Shown here piece by piece: positions 51,860 through 59,681 of a stretch of DNA of 64,000 nucleotides. This DNA is from Anaerolineae bacterium (GTDB taxonomy: Bacteria > Chloroflexota > Anaerolineae > Aggregatilineales > Aggregatilineaceae): assembly GCA_027494015.1 (NCBI GenBank), contig JAOSJP010000038.1, positions 67,387 through 131,386 on the forward strand. Direction: 5' to 3'. The notes beneath the pieces were generated by a model. It was given only the letters and a program-made list of their open reading frames with translations. It was not told where the DNA came from and ran no database searches. A program made the position numbers and the translations under genes. Within the stretch, counting starts at the first letter, position 1, and every line of letters begins with the position of its first letter.

Positions 51860-51959
51860 CTACCTCACCCCCGCTCGGCGCTGGCGCGCCTCGCCTCCCC
51901 CTCTCCGTTAACGGAGAGGGGGAAGAGCCGAGCGTAGCGAGGCCAGGGGGTGAGGTAAA
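51860..51959. repeat. Core palindromic repeat (family C), complete solo copy
   Basis: tacctcacccccgctcggcg ... gaggccagggggtgaggtaa with ccccctctccgttaacggag hairpin. It is not flanked by family A or B ends, so the core also exists alone. The gap 51813-52156 otherwise holds the family D palindrome at 52048. Confidence 0.88.
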
Positions 51960-52047
51960 CCGGAGCGCAGAGCAGTGCCCCTGCGAGCGGCTGTCCATTT
52001 CGGGGCGGCGGGGAGCAGGCTGAACCGCGCCCTGCTGGATGCGTCTC

Positions 52048-52082
52048 AGACTTCCGAAGTCGTGAGAAGACTTCGGAAGTCT
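52048..52082. repeat. Palindrome, family D, terminator-like
   Basis: AGACTTCCGAAGTC with its inverted arm around gtgaga, followed directly by TTTTGTT. Of the five copies this one most resembles an intrinsic terminator, placed between the response regulator and Clp genes. Confidence 0.8.
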
Positions 52083-52156
52083 TTTGTTAACTCCGGGTTG
52101 TTTTCGCGTCCATCCCGTAGTACCTTTGTGGTGACTTCGGACTGCTCACCTTCGGG

Positions 52157-54397
52157 ATGCCGCGCATGGCCACGCTCAACCCCAATCTGCTCAGCAAAGA
52201 TACGCAAGCCGCCCTCGACGACGCGGTGGACATCCTCACCGCCTACGGCAAGACGCTGCTCACGCCGGAGGCGGCGCTGCTGGCCCTCATCCGCAGCAAA
52301 AACACAGCGGCGGCGCGCGTCCTGCGCACCTTCGCCGAGCGGCGCGGCGCCGACCTGGAGCGTCTGGAGCGCACGGTCAACCTGGCCGTGCAGAGCCGCC
52401 GCGACACCAACGGCGACCTGACTTACGCCGGGGCGGAGGGACGCTCGGCGCAGCTTAGCCGGGGGATGGTCATCGCCCTGGACGAGGCGCTCAGCGTCGC
52501 CCAGGCGCTCAATGAGCTGACCGTTGATACTGATCACCTGCTCGGCGTGATGACCGAGCGCGAAGTGGGCACGGCGGGCATCCTCACCCAGTTCGGCATC
52601 ACCAAGAGCGCCATCCGCGACCAGCTCACCACCTCAGCGACGAGCGCCAGCGTCATCCGCCGCACCGACACCGAGATCAGCGCCGATATGGTCGCGGCAG
52701 CGCAGTCGGGGTCGCTGCAGGCAGTCTACTTCCGCGAAGACCTGCTGCGCGACCTGATCCAGATGCTCAGCCAGACGGTCAACCGCCACGTGATCCTGGT
52801 GGGGGCGGACGGCGTGGGCAAGCGGGCGCTGGCCTACAGCCTGGCCCTGCTCATCGCCGAGGGCAAGGGGCCGCAGCGCCTGCGCAACCTGGTGCAGATT
52901 GACGAGCGGGCGCTGCTCGATCAGCCGGACAAGGCGGTGGACAGCGGCCTGCGCCGGGCGAAGAGCGGCATCCTCTTCATCCCGCACATTCACCGTTTCT
53001 TCGGCGGGCAGCTCAAGGCGGAGTTCTTCAAGACGGCGCCGCTGCTGCAAAAGACCTTCCTGGGCGAAGACCCGGTGATCATCGGCTCGACGACGCAGGC
53101 GCTGTGGGAGGAACGGCTGCGCGGGATCAGCGCCATCGTCGAGAACGCGCAACTTCTCACTGTGCCCCCGGCCAGCGTCGAAGAGACGGTCGAAATTCTC
53201 AAGGTGCACGCGCCGCACATCGCCGCCGACTATGACATCGAGGTGGAGGAGAGCGCGCTGAAGGTCGCCGCGACGCTGGCCCGGCGCTACCTGAGCGGGA
53301 CGGCGCTGCCGCTCAGCGCCGCCCACCTCATCCATCGCGCCGCGTCACTGGTCAGCCTGAGCGAGCAGACGCACCTGGCCTTCCGCCAGGAAGTGGCCGA
53401 CTCCGCGCTCGACGCCGAAGACGTGACCCTGGCCGCCGCGCAGATGACCGGCATCCCCGTCAGCAAGCTGGGCCAGGACGAGCGCACCAAGTACGCCAGC
53501 ATGGTCGAGCACCTGCACGAGCGGATCATCGGCCAGGACGAGGCGGTGATGGCGCTCAGCCGGGCGGTGAAGACGGCGCGCGTGGGGCTGAAAGACCCCA
53601 AGCGCCCGATCGGATCGTTCCTCTTCCTGGGGCCGACGGGCGTGGGCAAGACAGAGCTGGCCAAGGCGCTGGCCGAGTTCATGTTCGGCAGCGAAGAGGC
53701 CATGCTGCAACTGGACATGTCCGAGTACATGGACGAGAACACGGTCAGCCGGCTGATCGGCGCGCCGCCCGGCTACGTGGGCTACGAGGGCGGCGGGCAG
53801 CTCACCGATCGCGTGCGCGAGCAACCCTACATCGTCGTCGTGTTCGACGAGGTGGAGAAGGCGCACCGTCGCGTGCTCGACGTGCTGTTGCAGGTGATGG
53901 AAGAAGGTCGCCTGACCGACGGACAGGGCAACGTGGCCAACTTCAGCGAGGCGGTGATCATCATGACCAGCAACGTGGGCGCGCCGCTGCTGGCTACAAC
54001 GGCGATTGACGACGAGATCCGCGAGGAAGTGATGGAAGAGGTGCGCGAGTCGTTCCGCCCCGAATTCCTCAACCGCATTGACGAGATCGTGATCTTCCAC
54101 CCGCTGGGCGACGAGCATCTGGCGCAGATTCTCGACCTGATGCTCAAGAAGGAATACCAACTGGCGACTGAGCGTGGTTTGTCGCTGGAGTTCACGCCCG
54201 AAGCCAGGCAGTGGATGCTTGCCCAGAACGATCACCCGGAGTGGGGCGCGCGCCCGCTGCGGCGCATCATCCAGCGCCACGTGCGCGAGTCGCTGGCCGA
54301 TTACCTGCTGCACGAGAATCCCCAGCCGGGCACGACGGTGACCATTGACGCCGACTCGTCCGGCGGGCGGCTGGCCTTTGCGATCTCCGGCGAGTGA
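52157..54397 (+). CDS. Clp/Hsp100-type AAA+ ATPase with degenerate first module
   Basis: 746 residues (ATG 52166 is an alternative start). An N-terminal Clp-repeat domain (NLLSKDTQAALDDAVDILTAYG... HLLGVMTERE) is followed by two AAA+ modules. In the first, Walker A is kept (VGADGVGKRA, about 215-223), but Walker B reads ILFIPHIHRFFG, with Pro276-His277 where Asp-Glu is expected, so ATP hydrolysis there is probably lost. The second is intact: LGPTGVGKTELAKAL (about 492), VVVFDEVEKAH (about 563), SEYMDENTVSRLIGAPPGYVGYEGGGQLT. The coiled-coil middle domain of ClpB is absent, and I see no LGF/IGF ClpP-docking loop. It is likely a cytosolic unfoldase or disaggregase of unusual type. No clpP is adjacent. 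Confidence 0.88.
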   Translation: MPRMATLNPNLLSKDTQAALDDAVDILTAYGKTLLTPEAALLALIRSKNTAAARVLRTFAERRGADLERLERTVNLAVQSRRDTNGDLTYAGAEGRSAQLSRGMVIALDEALSVAQALNELTVDTDHLLGVMTEREVGTAGILTQFGITKSAIRDQLTTSATSASVIRRTDTEISADMVAAAQSGSLQAVYFREDLLRDLIQMLSQTVNRHVILVGADGVGKRALAYSLALLIAEGKGPQRLRNLVQIDERALLDQPDKAVDSGLRRAKSGILFIPHIHRFFGGQLKAEFFKTAPLLQKTFLGEDPVIIGSTTQALWEERLRGISAIVENAQLLTVPPASVEETVEILKVHAPHIAADYDIEVEESALKVAATLARRYLSGTALPLSAAHLIHRAASLVSLSEQTHLAFRQEVADSALDAEDVTLAAAQMTGIPVSKLGQDERTKYASMVEHLHERIIGQDEAVMALSRAVKTARVGLKDPKRPIGSFLFLGPTGVGKTELAKALAEFMFGSEEAMLQLDMSEYMDENTVSRLIGAPPGYVGYEGGGQLTDRVREQPYIVVVFDEVEKAHRRVLDVLLQVMEEGRLTDGQGNVANFSEAVIIMTSNVGAPLLATTAIDDEIREEVMEEVRESFRPEFLNRIDEIVIFHPLGDEHLAQILDLMLKKEYQLATERGLSLEFTPEARQWMLAQNDHPEWGARPLRRIIQRHVRESLADYLLHENPQPGTTVTIDADSSGGRLAFAISGE

Positions 54398-54407
54398 GGG
54401 GGTCGGG

Positions 54408-54700
54408 GTGAAGATTCCGCCGGACGCGAGCATTCCAGAGGAAAATGGGTGCGCGCAAAGATTGTCAGCGACTTGTTTGGCGTGGGGGTATTGACCTCAC
54501 CCCCAGCCTCGCTGCGCTCGGCTTGCCCTCTCCGTCAACGGAGAGGGGGCGGCGAGGCGCGTGAGCGCCGAGCGGGGGTGAGGTAAACCGAGGCGCAGCA
54601 GAGCAGCGTCCCTACCTGACAGGTTTTGCGCGCACCCGAGGAGAAACTCACGCGCTATCTACTGGTGCCACGACCTTTGAAGCCGTGGAAAGGGCCGTGA
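54408..54700 (+). pseudogene. DUF6883 gene remnant split by a family B element
   Basis: GTG 54408 follows the Clp stop by 10 nt with GAGGGGG upstream. It reads VKIPPDASIPEE (54408-54443), is interrupted by the family B element, and resumes at 54638 as EEKLTRYLLVPRPLKPWKGP, stopping one base before the ATG of DUF4926. MKxPxxAxIPEEKLTxYLL is the N-terminus of DUF6883 proteins, which are often encoded next to DUF4926. The piece after VPRP is far too short, so an internal deletion has also occurred. Confidence 0.65.
54447..54637. mobile_element. Family B MITE-like element inserted in a gene
   Basis: 191 bp with GGGTGCGCGCAAAG at the left and CTTTTGCGCGCACCC-like ggttttgcgcgcaccc at the right, core repeat in the centre. 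The flanks gaggaaaa (54438-54445) and gaggagaa (54638-54645) look like an 8-bp target duplication with one change. Confidence 0.85.
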
Positions 54701-54701
54701 G

Positions 54702-54962
54702 ATGAAGCTTGATCTATACCAACGGGTCGCTCTGCGCCATGATCTCCCGGAACACCATTTGAAATCCGGTGACGTGGCGATGCTGGTGGACTACGTGCCG
54801 CATCCAACTGGCGGCGAAGATGGCTACGTGCTCGAAGTCTTCAATGCGCTGGGCGAGTCCATTGCCGTGATCGCAGTGCCGATGTCTGCGGTTGAGCCTC
54901 TTCGCGCGGACGAAGTATTCAGCGTGCGCATTCTCAGGGAAGGTGACGGGCACGCCGCGTAG
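54702..54962 (+). CDS. DUF4926 domain protein
   Basis: 86 residues: MKLDLYQRVALRHDLPEHHLKSGDVAMLVDYV... GGEDGYVLEVFNALGESIAVIAVP. The small beta-barrel-like DUF4926 fold is recognised from the LKxGDxxxxVxYxP and GYxLEVFNAxGE patterns. These proteins commonly accompany DUF6883 proteins in small gene pairs that resemble toxin-antitoxin modules, but a function is not established. Its partner here is broken, so this is probably an orphan. A terminator follows. Confidence 0.85.
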   Translation: MKLDLYQRVALRHDLPEHHLKSGDVAMLVDYVPHPTGGEDGYVLEVFNALGESIAVIAVPMSAVEPLRADEVFSVRILREGDGHAA

Positions 54963-54995
54963 CCTGCGCCCAATCGCAGCAGTAATAGCACGGGG

Positions 54996-55021
54996 CGACT
55001 CTCCACAGGCATGGAGAGTCG
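54996..55021 (+). terminator. Rho-independent terminator
   Basis: Stem cgactctcc / ggagagtcg with loop acaggcat, then tctttgct. It ends the Clp-DUF4926 transcript. Confidence 0.75.
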
Positions 55022-55110
55022 TCTTTGCTAATGCTGGCAGCGGGTTATTGGGTGTCGGGCTGTTTTGGAGACTCTCCTGGCCCAAGTTTTCTCTACAGGT
55101 TCCCTCACGG

Positions 55111-55116
55111 TATAAT
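55111..55116 (+). promoter_or_regulatory. -10 element upstream of the phosphohexomutase gene
   Basis: Perfect TATAAT 77 nt before the start codon; the -35 region (tttctc) is a poor match, so activation or another sigma factor is possible. Confidence 0.45.
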
Positions 55117-55192
55117 GCGCGCAGGGTGAGCGTGATCGGCGCCGCCAGCAGGCGGATTTGTGTCCGGCCCCGCATGAACTGGAGAGAAGACT

Positions 55193-56611
55193 ATGGCGCA
55201 GGTTCCAACAGCGGTCTTTCGCAAGTACGATATTCGCGGCTCGGTGGAAGGGCCGGACGCGCAGCTTACGCCGGGGCTGGCCCGGCTGGTCGGTCAGGCG
55301 TATGGCACCTACGTGCAGCGCGAACTGGGTCTGACCCAGGTGTTCGTCGGCGGCGACAACCGCCTGTCCACGCCGCCGCTCAAGGACGCCATCAGCGCGG
55401 GGCTGCTGAGCACCGGCCTGCGCGTGACCGACATCGGCCCGGTGATGACGCCCACCGTCTACTTCGCTTCCTCGTCGCACGAGCGCGCCGGGGGCATCAT
55501 GGTCACCGGCAGTCACCTGACCACCCAATACAACGGGATCAAGATGGCCTATGGCCGCCTGGCGCTGGCTGGCGAGCAGATTCAAGACCTGCTCAAGCTG
55601 ATCCTGGCCGACGATTTCAGCACGGGGGTGGGCGAGCGGCGCACCGACCTGGCGATGGCTGACCGGCACATGGACGTGATCAGGCACAAGGTGACGATGG
55701 GGAGCCGCCGGCTGAAGGTGGTGGTGGATGCGGGCAACGGTCTCAGCGGCACCTTCGTCCCGCCGGTGATGCGCGGCCTGGGCGTGGAGGTGATCTGTCT
55801 CTTCTGCGAGCCGGACGGCACCTTCCCCAACCATCTGCCCAACCCCGAAGACCCAGAATTGACCAAAGACCTGGAAGCCGCTGTCATCAAGCACGGGGCG
55901 GACTTCGGCATCGGCTTCGACGGGGACGCCGACCGCTGCGGGCTGATTGACGAGCACGGTCATCATGTGGCCGCCGACCGCCTGCTGGCGATCCTGGCCC
56001 GCGACCTGCTCGCGCGGCACCCTGGCACGCCGGTGGTCTTCGATGTCAAGTCGAGCCGGGTGCTGCCCGATGTCATCCGCGAGCACGGGGGCAAGCCGGT
56101 GATGTGGAAAGCTGGCCACAGCCTGATGAAGCAGAAGATCGCGGAAGTCGGCGCGCTGATCGGCGGCGAAGTCAGCGGGCACATGTTCATCGGCGAGGAC
56201 TACTACGGCTTCGACGACGCGCCGCTGGTGGCGCTCAAGGTGCTGGAGCTGTTCAGCAAGACCGACAAGACGCTCTCGCAGATGCTGGCCGAGATTCCGA
56301 CGTTGTTGGCGACGCCGGAGATCATCATGACCGCGCCGGACGATGTGAAGTTCAAGATCATTGACGCGGTGCGCGACCGGCTGCAGGATAAGTACGAAGT
56401 GATCACGGTGGACGGGGCGCGCGCCGAGTTTGAGCACGGCTGGGGGCTGGTGCGGGCCAGCAACACGCAGCCGGCGATCACCATGCGCTTCGAGGCGCAC
56501 ACGCGGGCGCAGCTTGTCGAGTACATGCATCGCTTTGACGACTTGCTGGGCGATTATCCCCAGGTGGATCGCAGCGGGCTTCAGAAGCAGATCGCGGCCT
56601 TCAGCGCGTAG
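55193..56611 (+). CDS. Phosphomannomutase/phosphoglucomutase
   Basis: 472 residues, AGAGAAG upstream. The four-domain alpha-D-phosphohexomutase family is shown by FRKYDIRGSVEG at the N-terminus, the catalytic serine loop IMVTGSHLTTQYNGIK (Ser107; usually TGSHNPxxYNG), the metal loop GIGFDGDADRCGLID (about 242), the sugar-binding GEVSGHMFIGEDYYGFDDA, and a C-terminal phosphate loop (RASNTQPAITMRFEA). It interconverts hexose 1- and 6-phosphates for envelope sugars or glycogen. HLTT instead of HNPP next to the serine is a mild change. It lies upstream of the cell-shape genes with its own promoter. Confidence 0.93.
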   Translation: MAQVPTAVFRKYDIRGSVEGPDAQLTPGLARLVGQAYGTYVQRELGLTQVFVGGDNRLSTPPLKDAISAGLLSTGLRVTDIGPVMTPTVYFASSSHERAGGIMVTGSHLTTQYNGIKMAYGRLALAGEQIQDLLKLILADDFSTGVGERRTDLAMADRHMDVIRHKVTMGSRRLKVVVDAGNGLSGTFVPPVMRGLGVEVICLFCEPDGTFPNHLPNPEDPELTKDLEAAVIKHGADFGIGFDGDADRCGLIDEHGHHVAADRLLAILARDLLARHPGTPVVFDVKSSRVLPDVIREHGGKPVMWKAGHSLMKQKIAEVGALIGGEVSGHMFIGEDYYGFDDAPLVALKVLELFSKTDKTLSQMLAEIPTLLATPEIIMTAPDDVKFKIIDAVRDRLQDKYEVITVDGARAEFEHGWGLVRASNTQPAITMRFEAHTRAQLVEYMHRFDDLLGDYPQVDRSGLQKQIAAFSA

Positions 56612-56636
56612 GCCCGCGAACCAGACGAACAGGACG

Positions 56637-56666
56637 GTAGGGGAGGGTTTCCAAACCCTCCCCTAC
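56637..56666. repeat. 30-bp palindrome, family E
   Basis: GTAGGGGAGGGTTT-CC-AAACCCTCCCCTAC, between the phosphohexomutase and mreB genes; possibly also a transcript-end hairpin. Confidence 0.85.
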
Positions 56667-56710
56667 CCGCGTCACCCTTGAGAAAACATGAGCGTTTGAT
56701 GAGTACCGCC

Positions 56711-56739
56711 CTGGCAAGTGCCCTGCTGCGTGGTATAAT
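56711..56739 (+). promoter_or_regulatory. Promoter of mreB
   Basis: CTGGCA (56711-56716), 17-nt spacer, perfect TATAAT (56734-56739), 35 nt before the start codon. Confidence 0.7.
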
Positions 56740-56773
56740 GCCGCGCTGACACGAACCGAGGAGAAGCGCACCG

Positions 56774-57838
56774 TTGGTAAGTCCTCTGGACTGGCTGCTG
56801 GGCCTGTTTTCGCTCGACATCGGCATTGACCTGGGCACGGCGAACACGCTGGTCAGTGTGCGCGGCAAGGGCATCGTGATCAACGAGCCATCCTACGTCG
56901 CCATCGAGCGCAAGACGCGCCGCCCGATCAGCGTAGGGCGCGAAGCCAAAGAGATGTTTGGCAAGACGCCCACCTCCAAGTACATGGTGGTGCGCCCCCT
57001 GCGCGACGGTGTGATCAGCGAGTTCGAGATCACCGAAGCCATGCTCGACTACTTCATCCGCAAGGCTCACGAGCAAAACTGGGTGCCGATCCCGCGTCCG
57101 CGCGTGGTGGTGGGCATTCCCTCCGGTGTCACGGAGGTGGAGAAGCGCGCCGTTTATGATGCGACGATCAGCGCCGGCGCGCGCGAGGCTTTTCTGATCG
57201 AGGAGCCGGTTGCGGCGGCCATCGGCGCCGGGCTGCCCATCCAGGAAACGCGCGGCAGCATGGTGGTGGATATTGGCGGTGGCACGACCGAAGTGGCCAT
57301 CTTCTCATTGGGCGGCATTGTCATCAGCCGCTCAATTCGTGTGGCGGGCGACGAGATGGACGAGGACATCGTGCAATACATGCGCGCCAAGTACAACATG
57401 CTGATCGGCGAGCGCACTGCCGAGCGCGCCAAGATCGAGATCGGCTCGGCTTACCCGTTGCCAGAGGAGCGCACGATGGTCATGCGCGGGCGTAACCTGG
57501 TCAACGGGCTGCCGGAGGCGGTCGAAGTCTCCTCCATTGAGCTGCGCGAGGCGCTCAACCCCTCAGTGGGCATCGTCATTGACACCATTCGCGATGCGCT
57601 GGACGAGACGCCACCCGAACTGGTCGCCGACCTGATGGAGTCCGGCATTTGCATGGCAGGCGGCGGCAGCCAGCTTAAGGGGCTGTGCGAGCGCATCGCC
57701 GACGAGGTCAATGTGCGCGTGTGGCTCGCCGAAGACTCGCTGACCTGCGTGGCGCGCGGGGCCGGGCGCATTCTGGAAGACTACGACAATCTGCGCTCGC
57801 TGCTGGCCGGGCTGGAGCGCGGCTCAACCCAGCACTGA
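56774..57838 (+). CDS. mreB: Rod shape-determining protein MreB
   Basis: 354 residues, starting with TTG at 56774 (GAGGAG about 10 nt upstream); no ATG or GTG occurs in a better position. Actin-fold motifs: phosphate 1 LDIGIDLGTANTLV, connect 1, phosphate 2 SMVVDIGGGTTEVAIFSLGG, adenosine motif GICMAGGGSQLKGL. VVVGIPSGVTEVEKRAV is typical of MreB/Mbl. It forms membrane-bound filaments that direct the cell-wall elongation machinery. mreC, mreD and the gene for penicillin-binding protein 2 follow. A terminator after mreB suggests that it is expressed at a higher level than mreC. Confidence 0.97.
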   Translation: MVSPLDWLLGLFSLDIGIDLGTANTLVSVRGKGIVINEPSYVAIERKTRRPISVGREAKEMFGKTPTSKYMVVRPLRDGVISEFEITEAMLDYFIRKAHEQNWVPIPRPRVVVGIPSGVTEVEKRAVYDATISAGAREAFLIEEPVAAAIGAGLPIQETRGSMVVDIGGGTTEVAIFSLGGIVISRSIRVAGDEMDEDIVQYMRAKYNMLIGERTAERAKIEIGSAYPLPEERTMVMRGRNLVNGLPEAVEVSSIELREALNPSVGIVIDTIRDALDETPPELVADLMESGICMAGGGSQLKGLCERIADEVNVRVWLAEDSLTCVARGAGRILEDYDNLRSLLAGLERGSTQH

Positions 57839-57871
57839 TCGGAAGCTCTCCCCTTTCTGCTGCATTCATTG

Positions 57872-57897
57872 CGCCCCGAATCGCCTGGTTCGGGGCG
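57872..57897 (+). terminator. Terminator or attenuator between mreB and mreC
   Basis: Stem cgccccgaa / ttcggggcg with loop tcgcctgg, followed by tgttgttgg. The T-run is weak, so partial read-through into mreC is likely. Confidence 0.7.
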
Positions 57898-57915
57898 TGT
57901 TGTTGGCGGTCCGGG

Positions 57916-57921
57916 TATAAT
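57916..57921 (+). promoter_or_regulatory. -10 element before mreC
   Basis: Perfect TATAAT 35 nt upstream of the mreC start and just after the mreB hairpin; the -35 is not recognisable. Confidence 0.4.
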
Positions 57922-57956
57922 GGGCCGCTGAAACCAGGTGCAGGGAGGAGTCGCTC

Positions 57957-58811
57957 GTGGGACGCGGGGGCCGCCTAGTCTTGTTCGGCATCATGCTGCT
58001 GACCGTGCTGCTGCTGATCACCCTCAGCATCACCGGCGCGCTCGGCCCGCTGGAGAGCGTTGTCACCGTCCCACTGAACCTGGTCCAGCGCGTCGTGGGC
58101 AGCCCGGCGCGCTCGGTGGGCGGGCTGGTGGACGATCTGGCTGCCTACCAGCGCCAGAAGCAACGCATTGACGACCTGGAAGAGGCGCTGGCTGTCTACC
58201 AGGCGGAACTGGCTCAACTCCGCGAGAAAGGCGAGGACTACGACCGGCTGGCCGCCCTGCTCGACTACAACCGTTTCGGCCCCGAAGACCATGAGTACGT
58301 GACCTGCGACGTGATCGGCAGGGGCGCGACCGGCTTTGTGCATTCGCTCCAGATCAACTGCGGGCGGCGCGACGGGGTGAGCCTGCTCGATCCGGTTGTG
58401 ACCGAGCGCGGGCTGGTGGGGCGCGTGGCCCAGGTGTCGGCGACCGGCGCGCAGGTGCTGCTGCTCAGCGACCCCAAGAGCCGCGTCAACGCGCGCTTGC
58501 AGACGACGCGCGACGATGGGGTGGTGATCGGGCAGTTGGCCGGTGACCTGATCATGTCCTTCATCTCCATTGACGCTGCGGTGAGCGAAGGCGATTTGGT
58601 GCTGACCAGCGGCCTGGGCCAGACGCTCCCCGCCGACCTGGTGGTAGGTCAGGTGCTCAGCGCCAGCCTGGCCGAGACGGAGCTTTATCAGGAGGCGCGC
58701 GTGCGCAGCCTGGTGGACTTCAACCGGCTGGAGATCGTGCAGGTGCTGGTCAACTTCGAGCCGGTAGACCTGACCATCTTCCAGGCACAAGAGGGGGAGG
58801 GCGCGCCATAA
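57957..58811 (+). CDS. mreC: Rod shape-determining protein MreC
   Basis: 284 residues from GTG 57957 with GGGAGGAG upstream. One N-terminal membrane helix (about 7-27), a coiled-coil (about 58-95: YQRQKQRIDDLEEALAVYQAELAQLREK), then the MreC beta domains (CDVIGRGATGFVHSLQINCGRRDGV... ERGLVGRVAQVSATGAQVLLLSDPKS... SEGDLVLTSGLGQTLPADLVVGQV). MreC lies in the periplasm and links MreB through MreD to penicillin-binding protein 2. Length and domain order are normal. Confidence 0.95.
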   Translation: MGRGGRLVLFGIMLLTVLLLITLSITGALGPLESVVTVPLNLVQRVVGSPARSVGGLVDDLAAYQRQKQRIDDLEEALAVYQAELAQLREKGEDYDRLAALLDYNRFGPEDHEYVTCDVIGRGATGFVHSLQINCGRRDGVSLLDPVVTERGLVGRVAQVSATGAQVLLLSDPKSRVNARLQTTRDDGVVIGQLAGDLIMSFISIDAAVSEGDLVLTSGLGQTLPADLVVGQVLSASLAETELYQEARVRSLVDFNRLEIVQVLVNFEPVDLTIFQAQEGEGAP

Positions 58812-58843
58812 CCGTGCCCGTGCGGGCATGAGCCGGCGGTGTC

Positions 58844-59347
58844 ATGATACGCTATGTTGGGCTGCCGATCGTGCTGGTTGCCGCCATCCTGGATGCTTCT
58901 GTCATGCCAGAGCTGCGTATCGGCGGGGGCGCGCCAGACCTGGTCTTTCTGGTAGTCGTTGCCTGGGCGATGCTGGCCGACGTCGGGGATGCGATGCTGT
59001 GGGCCGTGTTCGGCGGGGCCATTCAGGACGCCATGTCGCTCACACCATTGGGGGCGTCGGCGCTGGGATTGGTCGTGGTGGCGTTCATCGCCGACGCGCT
59101 GCTCGGTGATGTGCGGCGCACCAATCTGCTCCTCCCGCCGCTGGTCATGGGCGCGGGGACCGTGCTCTATCACCTGGGGCTGCTGATCGTGCTGCGCCTG
59201 GATGGGCACACTGTTCCCCTGGGAGAGGGCCTGCTGACTGTGACGCTGCCGACGATGATCTACCACGTCCTGCTGAGCGTGCCGGTCTTCAGGCTGGTGG
59301 GGCTGGCTCACGACTGGCTGACGCCGCGCCGCGTCGGGTTGGAGTGA
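58844..59347 (+). CDS. mreD: Rod shape-determining protein MreD
   Basis: 167 residues, five to six hydrophobic helices. The family pattern is PDLVFLVVVAWAMLADVGDAMLWAVFGGAIQDAMSLTPLGASAL, where the acidic and small residues between helices are conserved in MreD. It is the integral-membrane partner of MreC. It lies 32 nt after mreC, in the same transcript. The family B fragments that follow separate it from the penicillin-binding protein gene, normally directly adjacent. Confidence 0.9.
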   Translation: MIRYVGLPIVLVAAILDASVMPELRIGGGAPDLVFLVVVAWAMLADVGDAMLWAVFGGAIQDAMSLTPLGASALGLVVVAFIADALLGDVRRTNLLLPPLVMGAGTVLYHLGLLIVLRLDGHTVPLGEGLLTVTLPTMIYHVLLSVPVFRLVGLAHDWLTPRRVGLE

Positions 59348-59349
59348 GG

Positions 59350-59563
59350 CTGACCAGGGCGCAGCAGAGCAACGCCCCTACCTGAGAGGTTTTGCACGCA
59401 CCCGAAAGCGCGCAGGTGGACGGGGGGCGTGCAAAGGTTGTCAGCGACTTGTTTGATGTGGGGGTATTGACCTCACCCCCAGCCTCGCTGCGCTCGGCTT
59501 GCCCCCTCTCCGTTGACGGAGAGGGGGCGGCGAGGCGCATCAGCGCCGAGCGGGGGTGAGGTC
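59350..59563. mobile_element. Rearranged family B fragments with core repeat
   Basis: The right arm of B (agggcgcagcagagcaacgc to ttttgcacgcaccc, ends 59403) comes first, then a left arm (gggcgtgcaaaggttgtcag, from about 59423) with a full core repeat to 59563. The right terminal repeat after it has decayed. This sits in the 334-bp gap between mreD and mrdA, inside what is usually one operon; nothing else is seen there. Confidence 0.7.
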
Positions 59564-59681
59564 AAGGGGGGCGCAACAGGGTGGCGCTCCTGCGCCTGGC
59601 CGGTTTCGCAGGGGCGGGCCGCCTGAAGGGGGTAAACGCTGGCGACGCGCTGAGATCGGGTGATGATGAACGGGACTGACC

